DNA of 64,000 bases from Micromonospora sp. FIMYZ51. GTDB taxonomy: Bacteria; Actinomycetota; Actinomycetes; Mycobacteriales; Micromonosporaceae. The notes below the pieces were generated by a model. It was not told the origin of the DNA, ran no database searches, and was given only the letters and a program-made list of their open reading frames with translations. The stretch's first letter is position 1; the number at the start of each line of letters is the position of its first letter. Both the position numbers and the translations under genes were made by a program. Of this stretch, positions 1-9,756 are shown one piece after another. The stretch is taken from NCBI RefSeq assembly GCF_038246755.1, contig NZ_CP134706.1, forward strand, positions 1,860,001-1,924,000, given 5' to 3'.

Positions 1-481
1 CGAGCAGCGCCAGTCGCGGTCCGAGGGGCAGTTTGGCCAGCCAGGCCAGATAACCGCGCCCCTGAATGCAGGGCCGGTAGGGCACGCACTGCCAGCCGAT
101 GATGTCGACGGTCACCCCCACGATGGACAGGACGAAGGCGGCGGTCAGGGTGGCGGCGAGCAACCGGCACAGCGGGCCGATCAGCCCGCCGCTCCCGCCG
201 GTCGCCGGCCGGGCCCAGGGGGCGAGGTTGACAAGCATGAACGGCAGCAGGAAAAGCAGCGAGAGCGTCCGTACGGCGGCGCCTGCGGTGAGCGCTCCCC
301 AGCGGTACGCCTCCACCTTCAGCTCGCCCGGCCGGTCGCTGATCCCGAACCCGGGTCGGGGGCGGTAGAAGCCAGCGTTGGTGTCACCGGCGACCCGGCT
401 CACCACCGGGTGATCGAGCAGTTCCTCGGCGGAGGCGCCGGAGACTCCGTGCACCCGTAGCTCGACCACTTCGCGCGCCAA
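1..481 (-). CDS. Conserved membrane protein, 5' part only (gene runs off the left window edge)
   Basis: The first 160 codons of a minus-strand gene are present and the rest lies outside the window. The start chosen is TTG at 481-479, preceded by an AAGGCGAGG ribosome site. The N-terminus reads VVELRVHGVSG, which resembles the opening of a class of actinobacterial membrane proteins that begin with a hydrolase-like beta-strand and turn. Two hydrophobic segments follow at about residues 75-95 and 105-130, so the protein is probably membrane bound with a cytoplasmic N-terminal region. No catalytic residues can be assigned from this part. I do not recognise a function. An alternative start is the GTG three codons downstream. 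Confidence 0.6.
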   Translation of the reverse strand, partial: MAREVVELRVHGVSGASAEELLDHPVVSRVAGDTNAGFYRPRPGFGISDRPGELKVEAYRWGALTAGAAVRTLSLLFLLPFMLVNLAPWARPATGGSGGLIGPLCRLLAATLTAAFVLSIVGVTVDIIGWQCVPYRPCIQGRGYLAWLAKLPLGPRLALL

Positions 482-844
482 CGCCCTCGCCTTCCGGCAG
501 CTGCCGATCCCGGTTCACCGTAGTGAGCCGGCCCGGCCCGGCGTGCACGTTTCGCCCGACCGTCACTTCCGGGCGTGACACCGACGGTCACTTCCGGGCG
601 CGCCACCGACGCCCTTCCGGGCGTGAGACCGACCGGCGTTTGTCGGCGCGCAGGATCGGACGCAGCGGCGGCGAAATCGGGGCCGCGACGTTATTCGCTT
701 GCCGGACCGGTGACCGGAGGGGTGGGTCGAGGGGTACGGTGCTGGCAGTCGCACCAGTTCCGGCCCGGGCAGTCGTCGTGCCGCCGCGTCCGGCACGCTC
801 GGCAGATCATGCTCGCAGCCTATGCCGAGGGAGGATGGGACAGC
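482..844. other. Intergenic region between divergent genes
   Basis: This 363-nt stretch separates the divergently transcribed membrane protein gene and the pRiA4b ORF-3-like gene, so it must hold promoters for both. I see no convincing -10/-35 pair. It holds three imperfect 23-25-bp direct repeats (separate entry). Open frames that run through it are continuations of neighbouring frames without a ribosome site. Confidence 0.5.
561..632. repeat. Three imperfect direct repeats of about 24 bp
   Basis: Copies lie at 561-584, 585-609 and 610-632. Each contains CTTCCGGGCG followed by an ACCGA half. The third copy is shortened at its left end. They sit between two divergent promoters and could be regulator sites or a decayed microsatellite-like repeat. 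Confidence 0.6.
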
Positions 845-1390
845 ATGCCGCGTCAGATCTTCCAGCTGAGGATCGCCCTGGCGGGAGTACGGCCAACGAT
901 CTGGCGCCGGGTGCTCGTGCCCGGTGGATACACCCTGGACCGCCTACACCGGGTGGTGCAGCATGCCATCGGCTGGCGGGACTGCCACCTGCATGCGTTC
1001 GAGATCGACGGCGCGCAGTACGGCGAGCCTGATCCCCAGGGCGAGTTGGCCGTGCACGACGAGTTGGACATCCGGCTGGACACGGTGCTCGGCAAGGGCA
1101 GCCGGTTCCACTACACGTACGACTTCGGCGACTGGTGGGAGCACGACCTGCTGGTGGAGGACGTCTTCACCGCGGAGGCGGACGAGCGCTATCCGACCTG
1201 CCTGGACGGCGAGCGGGCCGGGCCACCGGAGGACGTCGGCGGGCCGCAGGGCTATCTGCTGTTGCTCGCCGCGCTGGCGGACCCGGAGCATCCCGAGCAC
1301 GCGGCGATGCGGGAGTGGGTGGCGGACGGTTTCGATCCGGCGGCCTTCGACCCGGGCCGGGTCGCCACGCTGCTGCGCCATTTCTGCTGA
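845..1390 (+). CDS. Plasmid pRiA4b ORF-3-like family protein
   Basis: This 181-aa protein matches the small pRiA4b ORF-3/IS1096 passenger-like family. Seen features are the N-terminal QLRIALAGVRPTIWRRVLVP strand, the FxYxYDFGDWWEHDL core at about residues 88-102 and the C-terminal FDP..FD motif. The biochemical role of the family is not established. The ATG at 845 follows GGGAGGATGGGACAGC, a good ribosome site. An in-frame ATG at 809 would add 12 residues that do not look like the family. No transposase is adjacent, so a passenger role is not supported here. The gene stands alone, with the cellobiose operon about 270 nt downstream. Confidence 0.85.
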   Translation: MPRQIFQLRIALAGVRPTIWRRVLVPGGYTLDRLHRVVQHAIGWRDCHLHAFEIDGAQYGEPDPQGELAVHDELDIRLDTVLGKGSRFHYTYDFGDWWEHDLLVEDVFTAEADERYPTCLDGERAGPPEDVGGPQGYLLLLAALADPEHPEHAAMREWVADGFDPAAFDPGRVATLLRHFC

Positions 1391-1477
1391 GCGGGGGTTC
1401 CGTCGATGTGCCCTGGTGAGTGGTAGCCACCGGCCGGCAATATGTCCATCGATTAAACCCTTTTAGCGGTAACGATC

Positions 1478-1491
1478 TGGGAACGCTCCCA
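1478..1491. promoter_or_regulatory. CebR-type operator O1, upstream of cebE
   Basis: TGGGAACGCTCCCA matches the CebR consensus TGGGAGCGCTCCCA known from Streptomyces at 13 of 14 positions. It lies just upstream of the predicted -35 box of the ceb promoter. Confidence 0.85.
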
Positions 1492-1499
1492 GTGGACTA

Positions 1500-1528
1500 T
1501 TGACACTCCCGACACCTCCCGGCAATCT
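1500..1528 (+). promoter_or_regulatory. Predicted ceb operon promoter
   Basis: TTGACA at 1500-1505 and CAATCT at 1523-1528 are separated by 17 nt. The expected transcript start, near 1535, falls inside the second CebR-type operator. The promoter is therefore bracketed by operators, as expected for repression released by cellobiose. Confidence 0.6.
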
Positions 1529-1530
1529 CA

Positions 1531-1544
1531 TGGGAGCGTTCCCA
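1531..1544. promoter_or_regulatory. CebR-type operator O2, upstream of cebE
   Basis: TGGGAGCGTTCCCA matches the CebR consensus at 13 of 14 positions. Its centre lies 53 bp from that of O1, so two LacI-family dimers could act on one promoter. Confidence 0.85.
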
Positions 1545-1662
1545 AGAGGCGTGGATCACAGTCCCGCCCCCGGGCGCCGCCGCCGGCCGAACGGTCGGTG
1601 CCGGCAGACGCTGCGGCACCCCCACCACAAAAATCAGCCTCACCATCGAAAGAGGGCCCAGG

Positions 1663-2949
1663 ATGAGCCTCACCACGCGGCGTTCCCGCATGGCGGCAGC
1701 CACCCTGGCCGCGATCACCGCTGTCGGCGGTCTCGCGGCCTGCGGTAAGGACGACGACAAGCCGGCCGCCGGCGAGAAGCCGGCCAAGCTGGTCGTCGAC
1801 ACCTTCAGCGAGTTCGGTTACGACGAACTCGTCAAGCAGTACGAGCAGCAGACCGGCATCAAGATCGAGCTGCGCAAGACCGCCCAGCTCGGTGAGTACC
1901 GGCCCAAGCTGGTCCGCTACCTGGCCACCGGCAAGGGCGCGGCCGACGTGACCGCCCTGGAAGAGGGCATCCTCAACGAGTTCAAGGCCAACCCGGGCAA
2001 CTGGGTCGACCTGGCCCCGCTGATCCCCGACCACTCCAAGGAATACCTGCCCTGGAAGTGGGAGCTGGGCAAGACGCCGGACGGAAAGCTGCTCGGCCTG
2101 CCCACCGACGTCGGCAGCCTCGCCGTCTGCTACCGCAAGGACCTCTTCGAGGCGGCCGGCCTGCCGACCGAGCGCGACCAGGTCGCGGCCCTCTGGCCGG
2201 ACTGGAACGCCTACCACCAGACCGGTCAGAAGTACAAGCAGGCCACTGGCAAGGCGTTCGTCGACTCGATCACCGCGGTCTCGAACGGTGTGCTGTTCCA
2301 GCACGGTGGCGATCTGTTCTACGACAAGGAAAACAACATCATCGCGGACAGCAGCCCCGGGGTGAAGAACGCCTGGGACACCGCGACCTCGATGGTGGAC
2401 ATCTCCGCCAAGGCCCAGACCTGGTCGCCGGAGTGGAACGGCGGCTTCAAGCAGGGCACCTTCGCGACCACCTTCTGCCCGTCCTGGATGCTCGGCATCG
2501 TTCAGGACAACTCCGGCGCGGAGAACAAGGGTAAGTGGGACGTGGCGGCCGTGCCGGGCGGCGGCGGCAACTGGGGCGGCTCGTGGCTGGCCGTGCCGGA
2601 GCAGAGCAAGTACCCGGAGGAGGCGGCGAAGCTCGCCGAGTTCCTGACCAACGCGACCAGCCAGGTGGAGGCGTTCAAGCTCAAGGGCCCGCTGCCCACC
2701 AACCTGGAGGCGCTGAAGAACGAGGCGTTCCTGAGCTACACCAACGAGTACTTCAGCAACGCGCCGACCGGCAAGATCTTCGGGGAGAGCGTCGCCAAGA
2801 TCGAGCCGGTGCACCTCGGCCCGAAGCACCAGGCGGTGAAGGAGAACGCGTACGAGCCGGCCATGCGGGCCTTCGAGGGCGGGCAGGCCAGCAAGGAAAA
2901 GGCCTGGGAGCAGTTCGTCAAGGACGCAGCTACTCAGGGTGCCTTCTGA
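1663..2949 (+). CDS. cebE: Cellobiose/cello-oligosaccharide ABC transporter, substrate-binding lipoprotein
   Basis: This 428-aa extracellular solute-binding protein (family 1) delivers cello-oligosaccharides to the CebF-CebG permease. It has a signal peptide ending in a lipobox, LAAC, with the acylated cysteine at about residue 27, then a charged linker. The mature part has the usual family-1 fold cues, with tryptophan-rich stretches (NWVDL, WGGSWLAVPE) that fit a sugar-stacking site. It opens the cebEFG-bglC operon behind two CebR-type operators. A strong intercistronic hairpin follows, so it is probably made in excess over the permeases. The cellobiose assignment rests on operon order and the operators, not on the protein alone. 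As in other ceb operons no ATPase gene is present; MsiK encoded elsewhere would be the usual partner. Confidence 0.9.
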   Translation: MSLTTRRSRMAAATLAAITAVGGLAACGKDDDKPAAGEKPAKLVVDTFSEFGYDELVKQYEQQTGIKIELRKTAQLGEYRPKLVRYLATGKGAADVTALEEGILNEFKANPGNWVDLAPLIPDHSKEYLPWKWELGKTPDGKLLGLPTDVGSLAVCYRKDLFEAAGLPTERDQVAALWPDWNAYHQTGQKYKQATGKAFVDSITAVSNGVLFQHGGDLFYDKENNIIADSSPGVKNAWDTATSMVDISAKAQTWSPEWNGGFKQGTFATTFCPSWMLGIVQDNSGAENKGKWDVAAVPGGGGNWGGSWLAVPEQSKYPEEAAKLAEFLTNATSQVEAFKLKGPLPTNLEALKNEAFLSYTNEYFSNAPTGKIFGESVAKIEPVHLGPKHQAVKENAYEPAMRAFEGGQASKEKAWEQFVKDAATQGAF

Positions 2950-2965
2950 GCCAATAGCCAACCGG

Positions 2966-2993
2966 TGGCGTCCGGGGACTTCCCCGGACGCCA
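2966..2993 (+). other. Intercistronic hairpin between cebE and cebF
   Basis: A perfect 12-bp stem (2966-2977 with 2982-2993) closes an ACTT loop, and outer bases extend it with a G-U pair. It lacks a T-run. It probably stabilises cebE mRNA or partly terminates transcription, a common layout after binding-protein genes. Confidence 0.75.
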
Positions 2994-3065
2994 TCGGTCG
3001 GTCCCCCCTCCGCGTAACACCCCTGCGCGAGGACCCCCGTTCCTCGCCGGGAAAGGAATGACCTC

Positions 3066-4031
3066 ATGAGCCTGTCGGCCACGACGGCACCGCCGTCGCC
3101 AGCACCACCGCCTCCCGACACAGCGCCCCGGCGGCGGGGAAGTCTGCTCAACCGCTTCGATCTCAAGTACTCGCCGTACCTCTACATCGCGCCGTTCTTC
3201 CTGATCTTCGGCGTCTTCCAGCTGTACCCGATGGCGCGGACCGCCTGGATGTCCCTGCACGACTGGGACATGATCGGCGAGCACACCTTCATCGGGCTCG
3301 ACAACTACACCGCGCTGCTCTCCGACGACTACTTCTGGAACGCGCTTGTCAACACCTTCGGCATCTTCCTGCTGTCGACCATTCCGCAGCTGCTGCTGGC
3401 GCTCTTCCTGGCGAACCTGCTCAACCGCACCATGCTGCGGGCCAAGACCTTCTTCCGGATGGCGATCTTCGTCCCGAACGTGGTGTCGGTGGCCGCCGTC
3501 GCGATCGTCTTCGGCATGCTGTTCCAGCGCGACTTCGGCCTGTTCAACTGGCTGCTCAGCACCGTCGGAGTGGACCCGATCGACTGGCGCAACCAGACGT
3601 GGAGTTCCTGGACGGCGATCGCCACAATGGTCAACTGGCGGTGGACCGGTTACAACACGCTGATCCTGCTCGCCGGCATGCAGGCCATCCCGAAGGACCT
3701 GTACGAGGCGGCCGAGATCGACGGCGCCAGCCAGTGGCGGCAGTTCTGGCAGATCACCCTGCCGATGCTCAGGCCCACCTTCATCTTCGTGGTCATCCTC
3801 TCCACGATCGGCGGCATGCAGCTCTTCACCGAGCCGCTGCTCTTCGGCAACGGCAGCGTCATCGGCGGTAACCAGCGGGAGTTCCAGACCCTGGCGATGT
3901 ACATGTTCGAAAAGGGCATCTACAACCTGAGCACCGCCGGTTACGGAGCCGCGGTGGCCTGGGCGATCTTCATGATCATCGTGCTGGTGTCGCTCATCAA
4001 CTTCCTACTCGTCCGCCGCTCGGCCAAGTGA
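3066..4031 (+). CDS. cebF: Cellobiose ABC transporter permease 1
   Basis: This 321-aa inner-membrane permease is of the MalF/UgpA type. Six hydrophobic segments are visible from about residue 38 to the C-terminus, and the EAA loop is present near residues 215-235 (EAAEIDGASQWRQFWQITLP), which docks on the transporter ATPase. The N-terminus is proline-rich and cytoplasmic. The ATG follows GGGAAAGGA at a spacing of 8. It lies 116 nt after cebE and 13 nt before cebG. It pairs with CebG to form the channel for cello-oligosaccharides delivered by CebE. Confidence 0.92.
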   Translation: MSLSATTAPPSPAPPPPDTAPRRRGSLLNRFDLKYSPYLYIAPFFLIFGVFQLYPMARTAWMSLHDWDMIGEHTFIGLDNYTALLSDDYFWNALVNTFGIFLLSTIPQLLLALFLANLLNRTMLRAKTFFRMAIFVPNVVSVAAVAIVFGMLFQRDFGLFNWLLSTVGVDPIDWRNQTWSSWTAIATMVNWRWTGYNTLILLAGMQAIPKDLYEAAEIDGASQWRQFWQITLPMLRPTFIFVVILSTIGGMQLFTEPLLFGNGSVIGGNQREFQTLAMYMFEKGIYNLSTAGYGAAVAWAIFMIIVLVSLINFLLVRRSAK

Positions 4032-4044
4032 GGAGAGATCTCCA

Positions 4045-4887
4045 ATGATCTCGGCTTCCCAGCGCCTGTGGCGCACCAGTCCGCTTACCTACGTCGCGCT
4101 CGTGATGGCGGCGCTGCTCTCGATCTACCCGCTGTACTACATGGTCGTGATCAGCACCCGCTCGCTGGACGCGATCAATGACGTGCCGCCGCCGATCACT
4201 CCGGGCGGGTCCTTCGGGGACAACTTCGGCCGGGTCCTCGAAAACGACGCGGCCAACTTCCTCACCGGCCTGGTGAACTCGATCATCGTCTCCTCGGTGG
4301 TCACCATCGCGGTGGTGATCACCGGCTCGCTGGCCGGCTTCGCCTTCGCCAAGCTGCGCTTCCGGGGACGTAACGTTCTGCTGCTGTCGATCATCGTCAC
4401 CATGATGATCCCGACCCAGATGGGCATCATTCCGCTCTGGAGCATGATGCAGACGCTGGGGTGGTACGACACCCTGTACGCGGTCACCGTGCCGTTCCTG
4501 GTCACCGCCTTCGGCGTGTTCATGATGCGGCAGTACGCCATGCAGGCGATCTCCGACGAACTGATCGAGGCCGGCCGGGTCGACGGCGCCAGCACCTTCC
4601 GGATCTACTGGAACATCGTGCTGCCCGCGCTGCGCCCCGCCGCGGCCGTGCTCGGTCTGCTGACCTTCATGGAGCAGTGGAACTCGTTCCTCTGGCCGTA
4701 CGCGATCCTCACCCCGGAGAACCCGACCCTCCAGGTCTCGCTCTCCTTCCTCTCGTACGCCTACTACACCGACTACTCCCAGGTCTTCGCCGCCACCGCA
4801 GTCGGCACCCTGCCGTTGGTGATCGTCTTCATCGTCTTCGGCCGTCAGATCATCGGCGGCATCATGGAAGGTGCAGTCAAGTCGTGA
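4045..4887 (+). CDS. cebG: Cellobiose ABC transporter permease 2
   Basis: This 280-aa protein is a MalG/UgpE-type permease. It has six hydrophobic segments and an EAA loop near residues 172-192 ([20 protein letters not shown]). The ATG follows AGGAGAG. Its TGA stop overlaps the GTG start of bglC by four bases (GTGA), which indicates translational coupling. It forms the second half of the cello-oligosaccharide channel. Confidence 0.92.
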   Translation: MISASQRLWRTSPLTYVALVMAALLSIYPLYYMVVISTRSLDAINDVPPPITPGGSFGDNFGRVLENDAANFLTGLVNSIIVSSVVTIAVVITGSLAGFAFAKLRFRGRNVLLLSIIVTMMIPTQMGIIPLWSMMQTLGWYDTLYAVTVPFLVTAFGVFMMRQYAMQAISDELIEAGRVDGASTFRIYWNIVLPALRPAAAVLGLLTFMEQWNSFLWPYAILTPENPTLQVSLSFLSYAYYTDYSQVFAATAVGTLPLVIVFIVFGRQIIGGIMEGAVKS

Positions 4888-6317
4888 GCAACCCCGCCAC
4901 CCCGCCCGCAGTCGGCGTCCTCGACGAGCGTGCGCCGCTGACCTTCCCGCCCGGCTTCCTCTGGGGCGCGGCGACCGCCGCCTACCAGATCGAAGGGGCA
5001 GCGGCCGAGGGTGGGCGTACGCCGTCGATCTGGGACACCTTCAGCCACACCGAGGGCAAGACGGTCGCCGGGCACACCGGCGACGTCGCCTGCGACCACT
5101 ACCACCGGCTCTCCGACGACGTGCGGCTGATGGCCGAGCTGGGGTTGAAGTCGTACCGGTTCTCGGTCTCGTGGCCGCGGGTGCAGCCGGGCGGGTCGGG
5201 TCCGGCCAACGCCGAGGGGCTCGACTTCTACCGGCGGCTTGTCGACGAACTGCTCGCCAACGGAATCGAGCCCTGGCTCACCCTCTACCACTGGGACCTG
5301 CCCCAGGAGCTGGAGGACGCGGGCGGCTGGCCGGCCCGGGACACCGCCGCCCGGTTCGCCGACTACGCCCAGTTGATGGCGGACGCGCTTGGCGACCGGG
5401 TGAAGTACTGGACCACGCTGAACGAGCCGTGGTGCTCGGCCTTCCTCGGCTACGGCTCCGGGGTGCACGCGCCGGGCCGCTCCGATGGCGCCGCCGCGGT
5501 GCACGCCGGGCATCACCTGATGCTCGGGCACGGGCTTGCCGTGCAGGCGCTGCGCGCGGCCCGGCCGGCGGCGCAGCTCGGGGTGACCGTGAACCTGTAC
5601 CCGGTCACCCCGGCCACCGACGCGCCCGGCGACGCGGACGCCGCCCGGCGCATCGACGGACTGGCCAACCGGTTCTTCCTCGATCCGCTGCTGCGCGGGG
5701 CGTACCCCGGCGACCTGATCGCCGACCTGGCCAAGGTGACCGATTTCGGGCACGTCCGGGACGGGGACCTGGCCACCATCGCCACGCCGATGGACATGGT
5801 CGGGGTCAACTACTACAGCCGCCACGTGGTGGCCGCGCCGGTGCCCGGCGAGGAGCCGGAGCGCTACTGGCGGGCCCCGTCCAGCTGGCCGGGCAGCGAG
5901 GACGTCCGGTTCGTCAACCGGGGCTTCCCGGTCACCGACATGGACTGGGAGATCGACGCGCCCGGCCTGGTGGAGACGCTGCGCCGGGTGCACGAGGAGT
6001 ATACTGACCTGCCGCTCTACGTCACCGAGAACGGCTCGGCCTTCGTCGACGCCGTGATCGACGGCAAGGTCGACGACGCCGAGCGGCTGGCGTACTTCGA
6101 CGCGCACCTGCGCGCCGCGCACGAGGCGATCAAGGCGGGCGTGCCCCTGCGGGGATACTTTGCCTGGTCGCTGTTGGATAATTTCGAGTGGGCCTGGGGC
6201 TACACCAAGCGGTTCGGCATGGTCTACGTCGATTACGACAGCCAGACCCGCATTCCCAAGTCCAGCGCCAGGTGGTACGCGGAGGTGATCCGACGCAACG
6301 GTCTGGCCGCACAATAA
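4884..6317 (+). CDS. bglC: GH1 beta-glucosidase
   Basis: This 477-aa glycoside hydrolase family 1 enzyme splits imported cellobiose to glucose in the cytoplasm. The N-terminal [14 protein letters not shown] signature is at residues 25-38. The acid/base glutamate is E181 in TLNEPW and the nucleophile is E382 in VTENGSAF. The C-terminus has the family motif DNFEWAWGY. No signal peptide is present, which fits an intracellular enzyme. The GTG start at 4884 overlaps the cebG stop, and other starts further upstream would run through cebG. Length is normal for the family. It is the last structural gene of the ceb operon, with cebR 81 nt downstream. In Streptomyces, BglC both uses the inducer and helps to clear it. 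Confidence 0.95.
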   Translation: MSNPATPPAVGVLDERAPLTFPPGFLWGAATAAYQIEGAAAEGGRTPSIWDTFSHTEGKTVAGHTGDVACDHYHRLSDDVRLMAELGLKSYRFSVSWPRVQPGGSGPANAEGLDFYRRLVDELLANGIEPWLTLYHWDLPQELEDAGGWPARDTAARFADYAQLMADALGDRVKYWTTLNEPWCSAFLGYGSGVHAPGRSDGAAAVHAGHHLMLGHGLAVQALRAARPAAQLGVTVNLYPVTPATDAPGDADAARRIDGLANRFFLDPLLRGAYPGDLIADLAKVTDFGHVRDGDLATIATPMDMVGVNYYSRHVVAAPVPGEEPERYWRAPSSWPGSEDVRFVNRGFPVTDMDWEIDAPGLVETLRRVHEEYTDLPLYVTENGSAFVDAVIDGKVDDAERLAYFDAHLRAAHEAIKAGVPLRGYFAWSLLDNFEWAWGYTKRFGMVYVDYDSQTRIPKSSARWYAEVIRRNGLAAQ

Positions 6318-6398
6318 GGCGATGGCCAGCCAGTAACGGGCGGCCCGGCATCGACGCTGATTCAGGTGCCGGGGCCGCCTACGTCGGAGGAGCAGACG

Positions 6399-7445
6399 AT
6401 GACAACGCAGCGCACCCGGTCACTCGGGCGCCCGACCCTCGACGCGGTCGCTGCCCGGGCCGGGGTCGGTCGCGGGACGGTCTCCCGCGTGGTCAACGGC
6501 TCTCCCCAGGTCAGTCCCGAGGCCCGGGCCGCCGTGCAGCAGGCCATCGCCGAACTGGGGTACGTGCCGAACCGGGCCGCCCGGGCCCTGGTCACCCAAC
6601 GCAACGACTCGGTCGCCCTGGTGGTCAGCGAGTCAGGTGAGCGGCTCTTCGCCGAGCCGTTCTTCGCCGGCGTCGTACGGGGCGTCAGTTCGGTGCTGCT
6701 GGAGACACCGCTGCAACTCTGGCTGGCCATGGCGCAGTCACCGTTGGAGCGGGAGCGGGTCGAGCACCACCTGACCAACCAGCACGTCGACGGCGTACTC
6801 CTGCTGTCGCTGCACGACGACGACCCGCTGCCGACCCTGCTGGAGGAGCGCGGCCTGCCCACCGTGCTGGGCGGCCGACCGGCGCGGATGCTGCATCCCG
6901 AAGCCCAGCCCGCCTTCTTCGTCGACGTGGACAACGCCGGTGGGGCGCGGCAGGCGGTGGAATATCTGGCCGGCCGGGGGCGGCGGCGCATCGCCACCAT
7001 CGCCGGCCCGCAGGACATGGGCGTCGGCCTGGCCCGGTTGGCCGGGTACCGGGACGCGGTGCGTACCGCCGGGTTCGGCATCAACCCCGACCTGATCGGG
7101 TACGGCGACTTCAGCGAGGAGAGCGGCGCCACCGCCATGCGGAGGCTGCTGGAGCGCTGCCCCGACCTGGACGCGGTCTTCGTCGCCGCCGACCTGATGG
7201 CCTGCGGCGCGCTGCGTACGTTGCGCGAGGCGGGCCGACGGGTGCCGCAGGACGTGGCGGTGATCGGGTTCGACGACGCGCCGATCGCCCGGCAGACCGA
7301 CCCGCCACTGACCTCGGTCTTCCAGCCGGCCGACGAGATGGGGCGGCAGATGGCGCGGCTGCTGGTCGCCCGGATCCGCGGTGAGGAGATTCCCGCACCG
7401 CACCTCGTTCTGGACACCGAGCTCGTCGAGCGCGCCTCCGCCTAG
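6399..7445 (+). CDS. cebR: LacI-family repressor of the cellobiose regulon
   Basis: This 348-aa LacI/GalR regulator has an N-terminal helix-turn-helix ([20 protein letters not shown], about residues 14-33), the hinge helix ([10 protein letters not shown]) and a periplasmic-binding-protein-like sensor domain. The ATG at 6399 follows GGAGGAG and is preferred to an in-frame GTG at 6366. Its position after cebEFG-bglC and the three CebR-type operators in this window support identification as CebR, which is released from DNA by cellobiose. Predicted targets here are the ceb promoter and the GH9 cellulase at 12265. Its stop codon lies in a CTAG shared with the convergent acyl-CoA dehydrogenase gene. 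Confidence 0.9.
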   Translation: MTTQRTRSLGRPTLDAVAARAGVGRGTVSRVVNGSPQVSPEARAAVQQAIAELGYVPNRAARALVTQRNDSVALVVSESGERLFAEPFFAGVVRGVSSVLLETPLQLWLAMAQSPLERERVEHHLTNQHVDGVLLLSLHDDDPLPTLLEERGLPTVLGGRPARMLHPEAQPAFFVDVDNAGGARQAVEYLAGRGRRRIATIAGPQDMGVGLARLAGYRDAVRTAGFGINPDLIGYGDFSEESGATAMRRLLERCPDLDAVFVAADLMACGALRTLREAGRRVPQDVAVIGFDDAPIARQTDPPLTSVFQPADEMGRQMARLLVARIRGEEIPAPHLVLDTELVERASA

Positions 7446-8665
7446 ACCGGCGGGGTACGCCAGCGGCGCAGCTCGCGTCGGGCGAGGCTGGCCCGGTGCA
7501 CCTCGTCCGGCCCGTCGGCCAGCCGGAGGGTGCGGGCCTGGGCCCAGAGCGCCGCCAGGGGAGTGTCCTGGCTTACCCCGGCACCGCCGTACGCCTGGAT
7601 CGCCTTGTCGATCACCCACTCGGCCATCGCCGGAGTGGCGATCTTGATGGCCTGGATCTCGGTGTGCGCGCCCTTGTTGCCGACGGTGTCCATCAACCAG
7701 GCCGTCTTGAGCACCAACAGCCGGGCCTGCTCGATGCGGACCCGGGATTCGGCGATCCACTCCCGGACCACGCCCTGCTCGGCGAGCGGGCGGCCGAACG
7801 CGATCCGTTCGATGGCCCGCCGGCAGAGCAGCTCCAAGGCCCGTTCGGCCATGCCGATCAGGCGCATGCAGTGGTGGATCCGGCCGGGTCCGAGTCGGGC
7901 CTGGGCGATGGCGAAACCGGCGCCCTCGGCACCGACGAGGTTCTCCGCCGGCACCCGTACGCCGTCGAAGTCGATCTCGGCGTGCCCGCCGTGCGGCGCG
8001 TCGGTGTAGCCGAAGACGGTCAGGCCCCGCCGGACGGTGACCCCGGGCGTGTCCCGGGGCACCAGGATCATGCTCTGCTGCCGGTGCCGGTCGGCACCCG
8101 GATCGGTCCGGCCCATCACGACGAAGAGCGCGCAGGCCGGGTCCATCGCCCCGGACGACCACCACTTGCGGCCGTCGATCACGTAGTGGTCCCCGTCGCG
8201 CCGGATCGAGGTGGCGATGTTCGTCGCGTCGGAGGAGGCCACGTCGGGTTCGGTCATGCAGAACGCCGAACGGATCTCGCCGGCCAGCAGCGGGGTCAGC
8301 CAGCGCTCGCGCTGGGCGGGAGAGCCGAACTCGGCAAGCAGTTCCATGTTGCCGGTGTCCGGCGCGGCGCAGTTGAGCGCCTCCGGGGCGAGGTGCGGGC
8401 TGCGCCCGGTCAGCTCGGCGAGCGGGGCGTACTGGAGGTTGGTCAGCCCGGCACCGTGGCGCGGATCGGGCAGGAAGAGGTTCCACAGGCCGCGTCGGCG
8501 GGCCTCGGCCTGCAACTCGGCAAGCACCGGCGGTCGCGCCCAGGGGTCACCGGCGGCGGCGACCTGCGCGGCGTTCACCGCCTCGGCCGGGTAGACGTGC
8601 TCCGTCAGGAACTCGGTCAACTCGGCGCGCAACCGTTCGGTGCGCTCGTCGTACGCGAAGTCCAT
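7442..8665 (-). CDS. Acyl-CoA dehydrogenase
   Basis: This 407-aa flavoenzyme oxidises an acyl-CoA to the 2-enoyl-CoA. Recognisable family motifs are [12 protein letters not shown] and [14 protein letters not shown], and the C-terminal [13 protein letters not shown] stretch. The ATG follows GGGGAGG and sits in ATGA overlap with the stop of the upstream phosphotransferase gene, so the two are translated together. The pairing of these two families mirrors human ACAD10/ACAD11, where a kinase domain and a dehydrogenase domain are fused and act on hydroxylated acyl-CoAs. A role in branched or hydroxy acyl-CoA breakdown is therefore likely but inferred. Its stop overlaps that of cebR on the other strand, with no terminator between them. 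Confidence 0.9.
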   Translation of the reverse strand: MDFAYDERTERLRAELTEFLTEHVYPAEAVNAAQVAAAGDPWARPPVLAELQAEARRRGLWNLFLPDPRHGAGLTNLQYAPLAELTGRSPHLAPEALNCAAPDTGNMELLAEFGSPAQRERWLTPLLAGEIRSAFCMTEPDVASSDATNIATSIRRDGDHYVIDGRKWWSSGAMDPACALFVVMGRTDPGADRHRQQSMILVPRDTPGVTVRRGLTVFGYTDAPHGGHAEIDFDGVRVPAENLVGAEGAGFAIAQARLGPGRIHHCMRLIGMAERALELLCRRAIERIAFGRPLAEQGVVREWIAESRVRIEQARLLVLKTAWLMDTVGNKGAHTEIQAIKIATPAMAEWVIDKAIQAYGGAGVSQDTPLAALWAQARTLRLADGPDEVHRASLARRELRRWRTPPV

Positions 8666-9756
8666 CACGCCTCCCCGAGGGTGCTCAGTCCGTGGGCGAC
8701 AAGCGGGGCCACCATGGCACCGATGGCGTCGAAGCCCGCGCCGACGGTCTGTCCGAGGGTGTGCCGGTAGTGGATGCCCTCGCAGATGACGGCGAGCTTG
8801 AAGCAGCCGAGCGCGACGTGCCAGTGCAGCGGGCCGACGTCCACGTCGCTGCCGGCGGCGTACCGGTCGATCAACTCCGTCGCGTCGGGGAAGCCGGCCC
8901 GGGGACCGAGGGCGTCGGCGACCACCGGGTTGCCGGCGCTCTCGTGGTCGCGGTTGAGGTCGCTGTCGCCGAGGACGGTCCAGTAGGTCAGCAGCAGCCC
9001 GAGGTCTGCCAGCGGATCGCCGAGGGTGGCCATTTCCCAGTCGAGCACCGCCGTCACGGTGACCGGGTCGACGGTGGCGAGCAGGTTGTCCAGCCGGTAG
9101 TCGCCGTGCACGACGCGGCCGGCGTACCGGCCCTCGGGTGCGGTGGCGGCGAGCCGGTCGCGCAGCTCGTCGATGCCGGGCAGGGGCCGGCTGCGGGAGC
9201 GGTCCAACTGGCCGGACCAGCGGCGGACCTGCCGGGCGAGGTAGCCCTCGGGGCGGCCGAAGTCGGCCAGGCCGACCACCGCCGGCTCGACGGCGTGCAG
9301 CGCGGCGAGCGTGTCCATCATCGCCATCGCCAACCCGCGCCGCTGCTCGACGGTGAGCCGATCGGTCTGGGCCCGGCTGCGGAACACCTCGCCGGGCACC
9401 TTCTCCATCAGGTAGAACGGCGCGCCGATCGGGTCGGTGTCCGGACAGAGCAGCACCGCCCGGGGTACCGGCACGTCGGTCGGCGCCAACGCCGAGATCA
9501 CCCGGAACTCGCGGGCCATGTCGTGCGCGGTGGCCAGCACGTGCCCGAGCGGCGGCCGGCGCAGCACCAACTCCTGGTCGCCGGCCCAGAGCCGGTAGGT
9601 CAGGTTGGACCGGCCGCCCGCGATCAACTGCGCCCGCAGCCCCCCGGTGACCAGGTCGGGCCGGTGCACCGCGAGATAGCCGGTGAGCCGGTCGAGATCC
9701 AGGCCGGCGGGGGAGCCGGCGGCCGGGATCGGGGTCTCGTCCGCCGGATCGGTCAT
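8665..9756 (-). CDS. APH-like phosphotransferase paired with acyl-CoA dehydrogenase
   Basis: This 363-aa protein belongs to the aminoglycoside-phosphotransferase/choline-kinase-like fold. The catalytic loop [12 protein letters not shown] and the metal-binding [15 protein letters not shown] are both intact, so it should be an active kinase. Family context (ACAD10/11-like) suggests phosphorylation of a hydroxyacyl-CoA rather than an antibiotic. The ATG at 9756 was chosen because the family consensus begins shortly after it; upstream in-frame codons to 9843 are possible but the ribosome site is weak in both cases. It overlaps the downstream dehydrogenase by one base. Confidence 0.85.
   Translation of the reverse strand: MTDPADETPIPAAGSPAGLDLDRLTGYLAVHRPDLVTGGLRAQLIAGGRSNLTYRLWAGDQELVLRRPPLGHVLATAHDMAREFRVISALAPTDVPVPRAVLLCPDTDPIGAPFYLMEKVPGEVFRSRAQTDRLTVEQRRGLAMAMMDTLAALHAVEPAVVGLADFGRPEGYLARQVRRWSGQLDRSRSRPLPGIDELRDRLAATAPEGRYAGRVVHGDYRLDNLLATVDPVTVTAVLDWEMATLGDPLADLGLLLTYWTVLGDSDLNRDHESAGNPVVADALGPRAGFPDATELIDRYAAGSDVDVGPLHWHVALGCFKLAVICEGIHYRHTLGQTVGAGFDAIGAMVAPLVAHGLSTLGEA

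Noticed and set aside
1528..2994. Long minus-strand frame opposite cebE
   Set aside because: It is a composition shadow of a well-supported binding-protein gene.
4845..6314. Long minus-strand frame opposite bglC
   Set aside because: It mirrors the codons of a clear GH1 gene and has no family features. Such antisense frames are common in GC-rich DNA.
1663..6317. A maltose or xylobiose transporter instead of cellobiose
   Set aside because: The CebR-type operators, the GH1 beta-glucosidase and the gene order match ceb operons; no alpha-glucosidase or xylosidase is in the operon.
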